Shown here piece after piece: positions 18,295-26,817 of a DNA stretch of 64,000 bases; the first letter of the stretch is position 1, and each line of letters starts with the position of its first letter. Origin of the DNA: JBBDMC01 sp963775235 (GTDB lineage: Bacteria; Pseudomonadota; Alphaproteobacteria; Rhizobiales; Kaistiaceae); NCBI GenBank assembly GCA_963775235.1, contig CAVZHY010000007.1:310001-374000 (forward strand). Reading direction: 5' to 3'. Made by a program: the position numbers and the translations under genes. The notes beneath the pieces are model-generated. The model made no database searches. It had not been told where the DNA came from and saw only the letters and a list, made by a program, of their open reading frames with translations.

Positions 18295-18902
18295 GCGCGT
18301 CGCCGATCGTTCCGGCCGAGACCGCGTTGCTGCTCATCGACCTGCAGAACGACTTCATTCACCCCGAAGGTGCCTACGGCCGCGCCGGACACACTTCCCC
18401 GTCGATCGCAGCACTTCCCGGACGCCTCAAGCCGCTGAAGGACAAGCTTGCCGGGCTCGGTGTCGTCACCGTCCTTACTCAATTCACGTTGGTGCCCGGC
18501 CGCGATGGCCAGCCGATCGTCAGCCCGCACCTCAAGCAGCTCCGGCCGTTTCTCGCTAAAGGCGATTTCGCGCCCGGGTCGTGGGGCCACGACATCGTCG
18601 ATGAACTGGCGCCGGTGGACGTAAAGATCGAGAAGGTCGCCTATTCGGCCTTCTACATGAGCCGGCTGGAGTGGGTGCTGCGCAAGCTCGGGGTCGGCCG
18701 CCTGATCGTCGGCGGCATCGTCACCAATGGTGGCGTGGCCACGACCGTCCGCGATGCTCACGTGCGCGAGTTCGACACCACCGTCCTCGCCGACGGCTGT
18801 GCGGCATTCTCCGACGACGTCCACGAGGCGGCCATCCGTGGATTGGCAACGGTCTGCCGAACCGCGACCATTGCCGAAGTCCTCGCCCGGGTCGCGGTCT
18901 GA
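18291..18902 (+). CDS. Isochorismatase-fold hydrolase with Gly at the nucleophile position
   Basis: The 203-residue protein has the isochorismatase/cysteine-hydrolase fold. The triad Asp is in LLIDLQNDF and the Lys is in EKVAYSAF. In the amidases of this family the nucleophilic Cys lies in a GxxTNxCVxxT motif; here the aligned stretch is GGIVTNGGVATTVRDA, with Gly in place of Cys. Gly is found there in true isochorismatases such as EntB and PhzD, which cleave a vinyl ether. The operon place after HyuA would suit N-carbamoyl amidase, yet the residue argues against it. GTG start overlaps the hyuA stop. Confidence 0.82.
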   Translation: MSASPIVPAETALLLIDLQNDFIHPEGAYGRAGHTSPSIAALPGRLKPLKDKLAGLGVVTVLTQFTLVPGRDGQPIVSPHLKQLRPFLAKGDFAPGSWGHDIVDELAPVDVKIEKVAYSAFYMSRLEWVLRKLGVGRLIVGGIVTNGGVATTVRDAHVREFDTTVLADGCAAFSDDVHEAAIRGLATVCRTATIAEVLARVAV

Positions 18903-18998
18903 ACCGGTGGATCGGATCGCCATTGTAAACCGGTCCTGTTTATGTGACAGTTTCTCATCAAAAGCCTTGAAAAACGGCGCTTGGTGGAGGGCAAGATC

Positions 18999-20516
18999 AT
19001 GAGGAAAAGGTTCAGCGTCGGAGGCCTCGCCCTTCTGGCGGCAATAGCATTGTCGCCGGCGGGTGTGCCGGCCCCGGCAACTGCCGCGGACCTGACCGTT
19101 GGCTCGTGGGGGCTGCCTCCCGGCAAGGGCAATCCCTATACGGGCATCGGCACGCCATCGATCTTCGTTTGGGACGCGATCTTTGATCCGCTGGTGCGGA
19201 TAGATGCCGCCGGCAAGGCGACGCCGATCCTCGCCGAAAGCTGGAAGAACATCGATCCGACCCATTGGGAGTTCACGCTCCGCAAGGACATCAAGTTCTC
19301 CAACGGCGAGGCTTTCAACGCCGACGCGGTCGTCAACGCTTTCGACTATTTGAAATCCGATGCCGGCAAGGCCACCGCCGTTGGTGGCGAGTTGCGCGGG
19401 GTGACCGCCACCAGGAAGGACGATTACACCGTCGTCATCCAGACCGGTGGGCCGGATCCGGTGCTGCCCAACAAGATGGCGCTGGTCTACATGGTCGCGC
19501 CGGCTGCCTGGCAGAAGCTCGGCCCGGACGGATTTGCGGCCGCGCCGGTCGGCACCGGCTCATTCAAGCTGGATAGCTGGTCGGCCAACGCGGCGGAACT
19601 GTCGGCCGACACCGGCTCATGGCGGGCACCGAAGATCGGCAGCCTCGAGGTCATCTCCCTGCCGGAGCGTGCCGCACGCCTGCAGGCGCTGCTCTCCGGG
19701 CAGATCGACGTCGGCTTTGGATACTCGCCGGATAACGTCGGCCAGCTGGAATCGGCCGGCATGACCGTGAGCGTTACACCGGCGCCGCAAGTGATGTCGC
19801 TGGCCTTCGCCAACGTCCAGCATCCGGATAGCCCGTTCAATGATGTCCGCGTTCGCGAGGCGGCCAATCTGGCGGTGAATCGCAAGGCGATCGCCGACGT
19901 GCTGCTGGCCGGCAAGGGCGCCCCCGCCGGCCAGGGCGGCACGCCGGCCGCTTTCGGCTATGACACGAGCATCCCGCCATATCCGACTGATCCGGCGAAG
20001 GCGAAGCAGCTTCTGGCCGATGCCGGCTATCCCGACGGGTTCAAGGTGGCCGCCGACGTGGTGGTCGGCAGCTTCCCCGCCGACAGTGAAATCTACCAGC
20101 AGGCCGCGCAGGACCTGAAAGCGGTCGGCATCGACGTCGATCTCCGCCAGATCACCTTCCCCGAGTGGCTCCAGTACTACCTGAAGGGCACCTGGCCGGG
20201 TGAAATGTTCGGGTCGTCATGGAACACCTCCCCGTACATGGATTCGATCCGGCCGTACACGTACATGAGCTGCATGAAGTCGAGCCCGTTCTTCTGCGAC
20301 GAGTCTATGACGCCGTTCGTCGACGCGACCTTCAAGGAGTTCGATCCCGCCAAACGGGAGGAATTGCTCCACAAGCTGCACGAGAAGACGAATGAAGTGC
20401 TGCCGGCGATCTGGCTGGTCGAGCAGATCGACCTGCAGGCCTACAGCCCGAAGGTGAGCGGCCTCAAGTATGTCAACCGCGTCGTCTACTACGAGGGCGT
20501 GACAGTTTCGAAATAG
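18999..20516 (+). CDS. ABC transporter substrate-binding protein, family 5, second importer
   Basis: The 505-residue protein is a periplasmic binding protein. The ATG at 18999 follows GGAGG at 18986-18990; an upstream TTG is less likely. Residues 1 to about 35 form a signal peptide ending ATAA. The conserved AESWKNIDPTHWEFTLRKDI is near residues 66-85. It lies about 100 bases after the isochorismatase-like gene and is followed by a terminator. Its cognate permeases are probably those at 22977-24802, beyond two minus-strand genes. It differs clearly from the binding protein at 240-1769. Confidence 0.92.
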   Translation: MRKRFSVGGLALLAAIALSPAGVPAPATAADLTVGSWGLPPGKGNPYTGIGTPSIFVWDAIFDPLVRIDAAGKATPILAESWKNIDPTHWEFTLRKDIKFSNGEAFNADAVVNAFDYLKSDAGKATAVGGELRGVTATRKDDYTVVIQTGGPDPVLPNKMALVYMVAPAAWQKLGPDGFAAAPVGTGSFKLDSWSANAAELSADTGSWRAPKIGSLEVISLPERAARLQALLSGQIDVGFGYSPDNVGQLESAGMTVSVTPAPQVMSLAFANVQHPDSPFNDVRVREAANLAVNRKAIADVLLAGKGAPAGQGGTPAAFGYDTSIPPYPTDPAKAKQLLADAGYPDGFKVAADVVVGSFPADSEIYQQAAQDLKAVGIDVDLRQITFPEWLQYYLKGTWPGEMFGSSWNTSPYMDSIRPYTYMSCMKSSPFFCDESMTPFVDATFKEFDPAKREELLHKLHEKTNEVLPAIWLVEQIDLQAYSPKVSGLKYVNRVVYYEGVTVSK

Positions 20517-20531
20517 GCACTCGTCGGACGC

Positions 20532-20570
20532 AAAAAATCGAGGGGGCGCATTGGCGCCCCCTTCCTTTTT
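20532..20570. terminator. Bidirectional intrinsic terminator
   Basis: GGGGGCGC (20542-20549), a four-base loop and GCGCCCCC (20554-20561) form a perfect 8-bp GC stem followed by TTCCTTTTT. On the other strand the AAAAAA at 20532-20537 gives a U-run. It therefore can end both the binding-protein transcript and the convergent methyltransferase 2/small protein transcript. Confidence 0.85.
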
Positions 20571-20589
20571 CGCCCGCGCGGTTCCTGCC

Positions 20590-20811
20590 CTAACCCACCA
20601 TCCGCTTGACCAGTGCGGCGGCGGTAGCGGTCGGATCGGCCTGCACGGCCGGACTGCCGGCGACCCTGGCCTCCAGGGCCTCTACCCGTATCGTCAGGGT
20701 GGTCAGCTCGACGATCAGGTTGTGGACGAGGCGCGAGACTTCGTCGACGTCGCGTCCGTCCAGCAGGTCGCGCACGGCAAGCTCGGCGGAGCGGGGTGGC
20801 AGGTAGCTCAT
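20590..20811 (-). CDS. Small helical protein coupled to methyltransferase 2
   Basis: The 73-residue protein is not recognised. It begins MSYLPPRSAELAV at an ATG that overlaps the methyltransferase stop by one base (TGATG). The middle (VSRLVHNLIVELTTLTIRVE) is a regular amphipathic helix, likely a coiled coil. There is no signal peptide. It mirrors the small gene at 9115-9423 in position and helical character, though the sequences are not obviously similar. A partner role for the methyltransferase is inference. Confidence 0.65.
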   Translation of the reverse strand: MSYLPPRSAELAVRDLLDGRDVDEVSRLVHNLIVELTTLTIRVEALEARVAGSPAVQADPTATAAALVKRMVG

Positions 20812-21944
20812 CAGGCGGCTCCCATCTTGGCGATCGTCATGCGCCAGGGCGTGCACCAGCGCCGCGGATCGGCTTCCGCCTCCGGCCCGCCGGCGTTGGC
20901 GAGGTACCATTTGCGCGCCTCGACCTGGGCGAAGCCTTCGGCCTTGCACATGCCGGGCAGGTCCAGCATGCGGAAGGGGATCGAATACGGTTCGTCGATG
21001 ATCTCGCTGTACCACTTCAACAGCACGTTGCGGAACGGATCGTCGTCGAGCAGACGGTTTTCGAGAATGACCAGTTGCCCGCCGGGGCGCAGCACGCGCG
21101 CCGCCTCGCGCATGGACGCAGCGATCGCCGCCTTCGGCAGCTCGTGCAGCACCATCGTGATGGTGGCGAGGTCGAAGCTTGCGTCGGGATAGGGCAGCTT
21201 CTCCATGTCGCCCTGACGCCAGTGGATCGCCAACCCGCGCTCCGTTGCCATCCGGCGGCCAAGCCGCAGGCACGGCTCGGCGAGGTCGATGCCATGGACG
21301 TCCGCTTCCGGCCACGCTTTCTTCAGCGAGAACGTGGTCTTGCCGAACCCGCAGCCGATGTCGAGCACGTCGGCCGGCGCTGCCTTCCCGGAAGGAAGCG
21401 GAGGGATGTCCGCCACGAACTGGTCGTGGAGCTGGAAATCGTCGTTGTTGCCCTTGTGTACGATGCGCGCGCCGAGCAGGTAGATCACCGCGCCGGAGAG
21501 CCCGCGCCAGATGCCGGCCTCCTGGCGGTGGAAGTCGAACTCGTAGTATCCGGGGTAGTCGAGCTTGGGCTTCATCTCGACCGTGCCCAGGTCGTCGGGG
21601 TGCGGCTCGATCGCGGCCGCGATCTCGTCGAGGCGGGAATCCGCCAGTTCGCGGCACAAACGCCAATTGGCGTCCTGGATATAGCGATGCAGCCATTGCA
21701 TCCGCCGCGCGCTTGGCAACTCCTGCACCAGCGGCTCGGCGGAGATGAAATCGACCGGCGGATTGCCGCCGGCGATGCGCTCCTCATATTCGGCACGCAA
21801 CCGGCTGAACAGGTCGCCCATCCAGTACCGGCGGAGCGCCAGCAGCGCCGCCACCCTTGGCCGGTGTTCTGGCGCCCACGCGAGGAGTGTATCCAGCTTG
21901 GGCGGTGGCTCGATCGTGGTGCGACGTGACTGCGCGATGTTCAT
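20811..21944 (-). CDS. SAM-dependent methyltransferase with N-terminal extension, copy 2
   Basis: The 377-residue protein is a paralogue of methyltransferase 1. Motif I is LDIGCGFGKTTFSLK, followed by GIDLAEPCLRLG (copy 1 has GLDLAAPCLRMA) and LRPGGQLVILEN. Both share NDD followed by a spaced His and Phe-Val just before the SAM domain, and the ALRR.W.G motif in the N-terminal region. The ATG at 21944 (MNIAQSRR) is preferred; a frame upstream adds 21 residues of low complexity. It sits on the minus strand between the second binding protein and its permeases. Confidence 0.84.
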   Translation of the reverse strand: MNIAQSRRTTIEPPPKLDTLLAWAPEHRPRVAALLALRRYWMGDLFSRLRAEYEERIAGGNPPVDFISAEPLVQELPSARRMQWLHRYIQDANWRLCRELADSRLDEIAAAIEPHPDDLGTVEMKPKLDYPGYYEFDFHRQEAGIWRGLSGAVIYLLGARIVHKGNNDDFQLHDQFVADIPPLPSGKAAPADVLDIGCGFGKTTFSLKKAWPEADVHGIDLAEPCLRLGRRMATERGLAIHWRQGDMEKLPYPDASFDLATITMVLHELPKAAIAASMREAARVLRPGGQLVILENRLLDDDPFRNVLLKWYSEIIDEPYSIPFRMLDLPGMCKAEGFAQVEARKWYLANAGGPEAEADPRRWCTPWRMTIAKMGAA

Positions 21945-22013
21945 GGAACGGTGTCCCGGGTTGTCCCAAGGCGAGGGATTCGACCTGCCGGACCGCGCGA
22001 CAGGCAATTGCGT

Positions 22014-22026
22014 GGACAGGCTGTCC
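22014..22026. promoter_or_regulatory. Palindrome in divergent promoter region
   Basis: GGACAG-G-CTGTCC is a perfect 6-bp inverted repeat in the 169-base gap between methyltransferase 2 and the divergent VOC gene. It is a candidate operator for either direction. No strong promoter boxes are evident beside it. Confidence 0.35.
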
Positions 22027-22113
22027 TAAGATTAGTACGTTTGCGGACGTTGATCCAATTGACATGATGATCCGTTCGCCCGTCCTTCAGCCGTTGCATT
22101 GTCTCACTCAGAC

Positions 22114-22980
22114 ATGAGCCTCGGGCCGATCCTGGCTGCGACATTGGTCACCGCCGACATCGACAAGGCGGAGCGGACCTACCGGGCCGGACTCGGCCTG
22201 ACCGTCATCGAATCCGGGCGGATTCCTGACGAAATCGCCACCGCGTGGGGCGCGCCCGACCTGACCGGCGCCCGCTGGATTGGCCTTGCGTCATCCGACG
22301 AAGGGCTTGGCGGGCTGCGACTGGTGGATGTGCCAGACCCGCCTCCCGACGCCTTGCCGCTCGCCAGCCTTGGCTGGGGGGCGACCGAAATTTCCGTCAT
22401 CGACGTCGATGGGCGGGCGGCGAAGATGAGCAAGGCCGGCTTCCGCGTCATCAGTCCGCCGCGACCGCTCGGCAGCAATCCGCAGATTCGGGCCGCCCAG
22501 TTCGCCGGACCGGACGGCGAGGTGATCTATGTCACCGACGTTCGGGCCTATGAGGGACCGTTTGAGGTGAGGCGCGCCGAGCGGCCGGTCGAGGGATGCT
22601 TCATCGCCGTATTGGCGACGGCCGACCTCGAGGCAGCGCGTCATTTCTACGAGGCGGGCTACGGCACCCGCCGTGTCACCGACCGCCCGGTCGTGGTTCC
22701 GGCGCTGACGAAGCAACTCGGTCTGGCGGAAGGCGAGATGGTGCGGATTTCCTCGCAACAGTTGGCCGGTAATTGCCTGCTGGAGATCGACGCCTACCCG
22801 GTGGGAACGCCGGCGCGGCCGCGGGCGAGTGGCCTTCCCGCGGGCGTCGCCATGATGACCTTCGCCGGTCCCGCCAAGGGTCCCGCCGGCCCGGCCGAGT
22901 GGCCCTATCGGGGGAGAGCGCTGGAAGTCGTGCGGGGCGCAGCGGGCGAACTGGTCGAAGTGGTCGGACAGCAGCCATGA
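22114..22980 (+). CDS. VOC (glyoxalase/dioxygenase) superfamily protein, two domains
   Basis: The 288-residue protein has two vicinal-oxygen-chelate modules: about residues 1-135 (LGPILAATLVTADIDKAERTY start) and 150-280 (GCFIAVLATADLEAARHFYEAGYG start). Two domains match extradiol dioxygenase or two-module glyoxalase-like architecture. The ATG at 22114 is preferred to a TTG at 22099; no clear ribosome site is seen. It overlaps the next permease start by four bases (ATGA), so it belongs to the importer operon. Its reaction may be isomerisation or ring cleavage in the same pathway; not determinable here. Confidence 0.8.
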   Translation: MSLGPILAATLVTADIDKAERTYRAGLGLTVIESGRIPDEIATAWGAPDLTGARWIGLASSDEGLGGLRLVDVPDPPPDALPLASLGWGATEISVIDVDGRAAKMSKAGFRVISPPRPLGSNPQIRAAQFAGPDGEVIYVTDVRAYEGPFEVRRAERPVEGCFIAVLATADLEAARHFYEAGYGTRRVTDRPVVVPALTKQLGLAEGEMVRISSQQLAGNCLLEIDAYPVGTPARPRASGLPAGVAMMTFAGPAKGPAGPAEWPYRGRALEVVRGAAGELVEVVGQQP

Positions 22981-23918
22981 TCCGGCTGGCCGGCATCGGC
23001 CGGGCACTGCGCAAGCGAGTGATCGAGCTGCTGATCCTGTTGTTCGCGATCACGACGCTTCTCTTCTTTCTCTTGCGCCTTTCCGGCGATCCCGCCGCCG
23101 TGCTTGCCGGCGAGGATGCCACGCCACAGCAGGTCGCGGCGATCCGGCACTTCTATCGGCTCGACGATCCATTGATCCTCCAATACGTGCGTTACGTTGG
23201 CGACGTCGCGACACTGAATTTCGGCGTTTCGCTGCAAAGCCAGCAAAGCGCAGTGGGCGCCGTCCTCGAGCGGCTGGGCAGCACGCTCACCCTGGCGTTG
23301 CTGGCGCTCGTCGTCACCGCGGCTTTGGCCATCCCGATCGGCGCCTGGCTCGGCGCGCGACCCGACGCCCCATCGCGCAAGGTCGGCAACACGGTTGTGT
23401 TTATCCTGCAGGGCATGCCCGGCTACATCGTCGGGCTGCTGCTGATCCAGCTTTTCGCCGTCGAGCTCCGCCTGCTGCCCTCGATCGGCAATCGCGGCCT
23501 TCTGAGTTGGGTCCTGCCGACGCTGACGCTGGCCGCCTTCCTTGTTCCCAAGCTCGTCCGGGTCGTCGCCACCAATGTCACCGAGGCGATGCGGGAGGAT
23601 TACATCCGCACCGCACGCGCCAGCGGCGCGACGACGCGCGAAGTTGTATTGCGCCACGCCCTTCCCAACGCACTCCTCGGTGCGACAGCGCTCATCGGCA
23701 CGCAATTCGCGTTTCTCATGTCGGGCGCGCTGGTCACCGAATGGATCTTCGCCTGGCCGGGGTTCGGCCAGCTCCTGATCCAGTCGGTCGAACGTCTCGA
23801 CTTCCCGATCGTTCAGGCCGCCGTGTTCGTCATCGCCGGGCTGGTGTTCGCAGTGAACGCCGGGACCGACGTCCTTTTCCGCCTGATCGATCCGCGGCTG
23901 AGGGATCAGCGCGCATGA
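22977..23918 (+). CDS. ABC transporter permease, DppB type, second importer
   Basis: The 313-residue permease begins at the ATG overlapping the VOC stop. It has an N-terminal helix (about residues 16-36), the family motif LRLSGDPAAVLAGEDAT, and the coupling loop REDYIRTARASGAT. A C-terminal helix cluster with FAWPGFGQLL is typical. Its stop overlaps the next start (ATGA). It forms the membrane channel of the second importer with the following gene. Confidence 0.93.
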   Translation: MIRLAGIGRALRKRVIELLILLFAITTLLFFLLRLSGDPAAVLAGEDATPQQVAAIRHFYRLDDPLILQYVRYVGDVATLNFGVSLQSQQSAVGAVLERLGSTLTLALLALVVTAALAIPIGAWLGARPDAPSRKVGNTVVFILQGMPGYIVGLLLIQLFAVELRLLPSIGNRGLLSWVLPTLTLAAFLVPKLVRVVATNVTEAMREDYIRTARASGATTREVVLRHALPNALLGATALIGTQFAFLMSGALVTEWIFAWPGFGQLLIQSVERLDFPIVQAAVFVIAGLVFAVNAGTDVLFRLIDPRLRDQRA

Positions 23919-24802
23919 CGGCGGGTGAGACCGACGCGCTGGCGCCGGGCCTGCTGCCGCGCTCGCGCGCCTTTCCGTGGTCGGTGGGCGCCAACTGGAT
24001 GCTGGGTGTCGGGCTCGTCATTGTCGCCGCGCTGGTGCTCGGCACAGCAGCGGTCGGCCTCGTCCCGCTGTCGCAGGCAACGACCGGCAGCCTGTTGCTG
24101 CGCTTCAAGCCGCCTTTCACGGATGGATTTCTCCTCGGCAGCGACGAGCTGGGCCGATCCGTCTTTGCCCGGCTGATAGCCGGCATGCCGTGGTCGCTCG
24201 GCATCTCGTTTGTCGCCACCGTCATCTCGGTGGCGGTCGGCACGCTCGCCGGTCTCACCGCCGGGGCACGTCCGGGCCTCACGCGCCGGGTGGTTCAGCA
24301 CCTGGTCGACACCGTCATCGCCTTTCCGACCCTGGTGATCGCGGTGACGGTCATTGCACTGGTGGGCAGGGGCTTCTGGCCCCTCGCGGTAACGCTGGGC
24401 CTCGCCAGCTGGCCGATCGCGGCGCGCGTGGTCTATGCCGAGGCCCTCAGCGTCATGAAACGCGACTACGTGCGCGCCGCCGAGCTGGTCGGCGTCGGTC
24501 TCACCCGCACCGTAGCGGTGCACGTGCTGCCGGCGGTACGTCCGACCCTGCTGGTGATGTTCGCCCTTACCTTCGCCGACATGCTGATCGCCGAGAGCGC
24601 ACTCAGTTTTCTCGGCCTCGGTGTGCCGCTGACCGCGTCGAGCTGGGGCAACATGTTGTCGGAAAGCCGCCAGTTCCTGGTCGAGGCGCCGTGGATGATG
24701 CTGGCGCCGGCGGGCATGATCGTGCTCGCCGCGGTGGCGTTCAATCTGATCGGCGACGGCATTGCCCTGCGCTCGCGCCGTCTCAGCCGCTCGGTCGCTT
24801 GA
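23915..24802 (+). CDS. ABC transporter permease, DppC type, second importer
   Basis: The 295-residue permease starts at the ATG overlapping the previous stop. LLGSDELGRSVFARLIAGMP at about residues 64-83 is the DppC-type motif. The coupling loop is near KRDYVRAAELVGVG and the family pattern SALSFLGLGVP follows. Five to six membrane helices are expected. The following ATPase begins eight bases later. Confidence 0.93.
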   Translation: MTAGETDALAPGLLPRSRAFPWSVGANWMLGVGLVIVAALVLGTAAVGLVPLSQATTGSLLLRFKPPFTDGFLLGSDELGRSVFARLIAGMPWSLGISFVATVISVAVGTLAGLTAGARPGLTRRVVQHLVDTVIAFPTLVIAVTVIALVGRGFWPLAVTLGLASWPIAARVVYAEALSVMKRDYVRAAELVGVGLTRTVAVHVLPAVRPTLLVMFALTFADMLIAESALSFLGLGVPLTASSWGNMLSESRQFLVEAPWMMLAPAGMIVLAAVAFNLIGDGIALRSRRLSRSVA

Positions 24803-24810
24803 GGGTGCCC

Positions 24811-25812
24811 GTGGCCGCCGCTTCCGAGATCGTTCTCGACATCGAAGGGCTGACCGTCGACCTGCCGCTGGCGGACGGACGCAGGTTTCTCGCACTTGAC
24901 CGGGTCGATCTCACGGTGCGGCGTGGCGAGATTCTCGGCCTCGTTGGCGAATCCGGGTCGGGCAAGTCGATGCTGTCGCTGGCAGTGTTGGGGCTGACCG
25001 GTATTCCCGGCGAGCGGATCACCGGGCGCATCGCGCTGCTCGGCCGGGACGTTCTCGGCCTGTCGCAAAGCGCGTGGCGGCGGCTCCGCGGCTCCGCCGT
25101 CGGCATGATCTTCCAGGACCCCATGACCGGGCTGAACCCGGTCCGCAGCGTCGGCTCGTTGCTCACCGAGAGCGTCCGCCGGCACCAGGGGCTCGACCCG
25201 GCGGCTGCCTTCCAGGCAGGCGTCGCCGCGCTTCGTTCGGTGGGTATTCCATCGCCTGAAGCGCGGATGAAGGCCTATCCCCACCAGCTCTCCGGTGGCC
25301 TCAGGCAGCGGGTGATGATCGCGCTGGCGCTGATCAATCACCCCGCCGTTATCATCGCCGACGAGCCGACCACTGCGCTCGACACCACGATCCAGGCACA
25401 GATTCTCGACCTCCTGCGGGAGCGCCTGTCCGACCATGCCGGTGGAATCCTCATCACCCACGACCTCGGTGTCGCCGCCGAGGTCTGCAAGCGGCTGGCG
25501 GTGATCTACCAGGGCACGATCGTCGAGCAGGGGCCCATGGCCGAAATCCTCGGCCGCCCGTTTCATCCCTACACGCAGGGCCTGCTCGACGCAGCGCCGC
25601 GTTTCGACCGGCCGCGCGGTCGCCTCGCGCCGATCCGCGGCCGGCCGCCGCGGCCGGGGGAAATACGGGCCGGCTGCCCGTTCGCCGGCCGCTGCGCGCG
25701 CGCCGACGCGGCTTGCGAAACGCTGCCCCGGCTTGCCGCCGTCGCACCCGATCATCTGGCGCGCTGCTGGCATCCGCTCCGCGCGCCGGTCATGGCCGGA
25801 GCCATGGCATGA
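24811..25812 (+). CDS. ABC transporter ATP-binding protein, DppD type, second importer
   Basis: The 333-residue ATPase is assigned to a GTG at 24811, five bases after GAGGG; a GTG at 24805 is an alternative. Walker A is GESGSGKSM at about residues 45-53. The signature LSGGLRQRV and Walker B VIIADEPTTALD follow. The C-terminal cysteine motif CPFAGRCARADAAC is typical of the OppD/DppD family. Its stop overlaps the next start (ATGA). Confidence 0.93.
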   Translation: MAAASEIVLDIEGLTVDLPLADGRRFLALDRVDLTVRRGEILGLVGESGSGKSMLSLAVLGLTGIPGERITGRIALLGRDVLGLSQSAWRRLRGSAVGMIFQDPMTGLNPVRSVGSLLTESVRRHQGLDPAAAFQAGVAALRSVGIPSPEARMKAYPHQLSGGLRQRVMIALALINHPAVIIADEPTTALDTTIQAQILDLLRERLSDHAGGILITHDLGVAAEVCKRLAVIYQGTIVEQGPMAEILGRPFHPYTQGLLDAAPRFDRPRGRLAPIRGRPPRPGEIRAGCPFAGRCARADAACETLPRLAAVAPDHLARCWHPLRAPVMAGAMA

Positions 25813-26804
25813 GCGACACTCCGCTGCTCGAGGCCGATGACGTGCGGGTCACCTTCGGCTCGCCCGAAGGCCGGGTGCATGCCCTCGACGGCGTCTCGCT
25901 TTCCGTTTCCGCCGGCGAGACCGTGGGTCTGGTCGGCGAGTCTGGGTCCGGCAAGTCGACACTCGCGCTGGTCCTGATGCGGGCGATCCGCCCCGACGCG
26001 GGTTCGATCCGCTTCGACGGGCAAGAGATCGCTGATCTTTCGCCGGCGGCGCTGAAACCGGTGCGGCGCCGGTTGCAGATGGTCTTTCAGGACCCGTACG
26101 CCAGCCTCGATCCGCGCATGCGCGTCGGCGCCATTCTCGCCGAGCCGCTGAGCGCCCATGGCTTCGGCGACAGAAGCCGGCGCCGCGCCCGCATTGCGGA
26201 GCTGCTGCAGCAGGTTGGGCTGCCGCCGGAGGCTATCGATCGCTATCCGTCGCAGTTCTCCGGCGGCCAGCGCCAGCGGATCGCCATTGCGCGCGCGCTC
26301 GCGCTCCGCCCACAAATGATCATCGCCGACGAGCCGGTGTCTTCCCTCGACGTCTCCATCCAGGCGCAGATCGTCAACCTGATGCGCGACATCCAGCAGG
26401 ACACCGGGATCGGCTATCTGCTGATCGCTCACGACCTCGCATTGGTTCACGAGATCTCCGACCGCATCCTCGTGATGTATCTCGGCCGTATCGTTGAGGA
26501 GGGCACGACCCGGGCCGTCGTGGGCCGGCCGCGGCACCCGTACACCGTGGCCCTGCTGTCGGCGACGCCGACCACCGATCCCGCCGGCCGGCGCCAGCGC
26601 ATTGTTCTGCGTGGCGACCCTCCGTCTCCGATCAACCGGCCGACCGGCTGCGCCTTTCATCCGCGGTGTCCGATCGCACGCGAGCGCTGCGCCCGCGAGG
26701 AGCCGCGCCTCGCGCCGGCCGAAGGCGGCGGGCGTGTCGCGTGCTTCTATCCCGGGGAGTTGGCGAGCCCCGTCGCCGTCGCTTCCGACCAATCCGTTTC
26801 CTGA
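25809..26804 (+). CDS. ABC transporter ATP-binding protein, DppF type, second importer
   Basis: The 331-residue ATPase begins at the ATG overlapping the previous stop. Walker A GESGSGKST is at about residues 44-52. The signature FSGGQRQRI, Walker B MIIADEPVSSLD and C-terminal CAFHPRCP motif are all intact. It completes the second importer. The bicupin gene follows 13 bases later with its own GAGGAG ribosome site. Confidence 0.93.
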   Translation: MSDTPLLEADDVRVTFGSPEGRVHALDGVSLSVSAGETVGLVGESGSGKSTLALVLMRAIRPDAGSIRFDGQEIADLSPAALKPVRRRLQMVFQDPYASLDPRMRVGAILAEPLSAHGFGDRSRRRARIAELLQQVGLPPEAIDRYPSQFSGGQRQRIAIARALALRPQMIIADEPVSSLDVSIQAQIVNLMRDIQQDTGIGYLLIAHDLALVHEISDRILVMYLGRIVEEGTTRAVVGRPRHPYTVALLSATPTTDPAGRRQRIVLRGDPPSPINRPTGCAFHPRCPIARERCAREEPRLAPAEGGGRVACFYPGELASPVAVASDQSVS

Positions 26805-26817
26805 GGAGCACCGTTCC

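Noticed and set aside
18291..18902. N-carbamoylsarcosine amidase, suggested by the position after HyuA
   Set aside because: The catalytic Cys is replaced by Gly, so the specific name is not supported.
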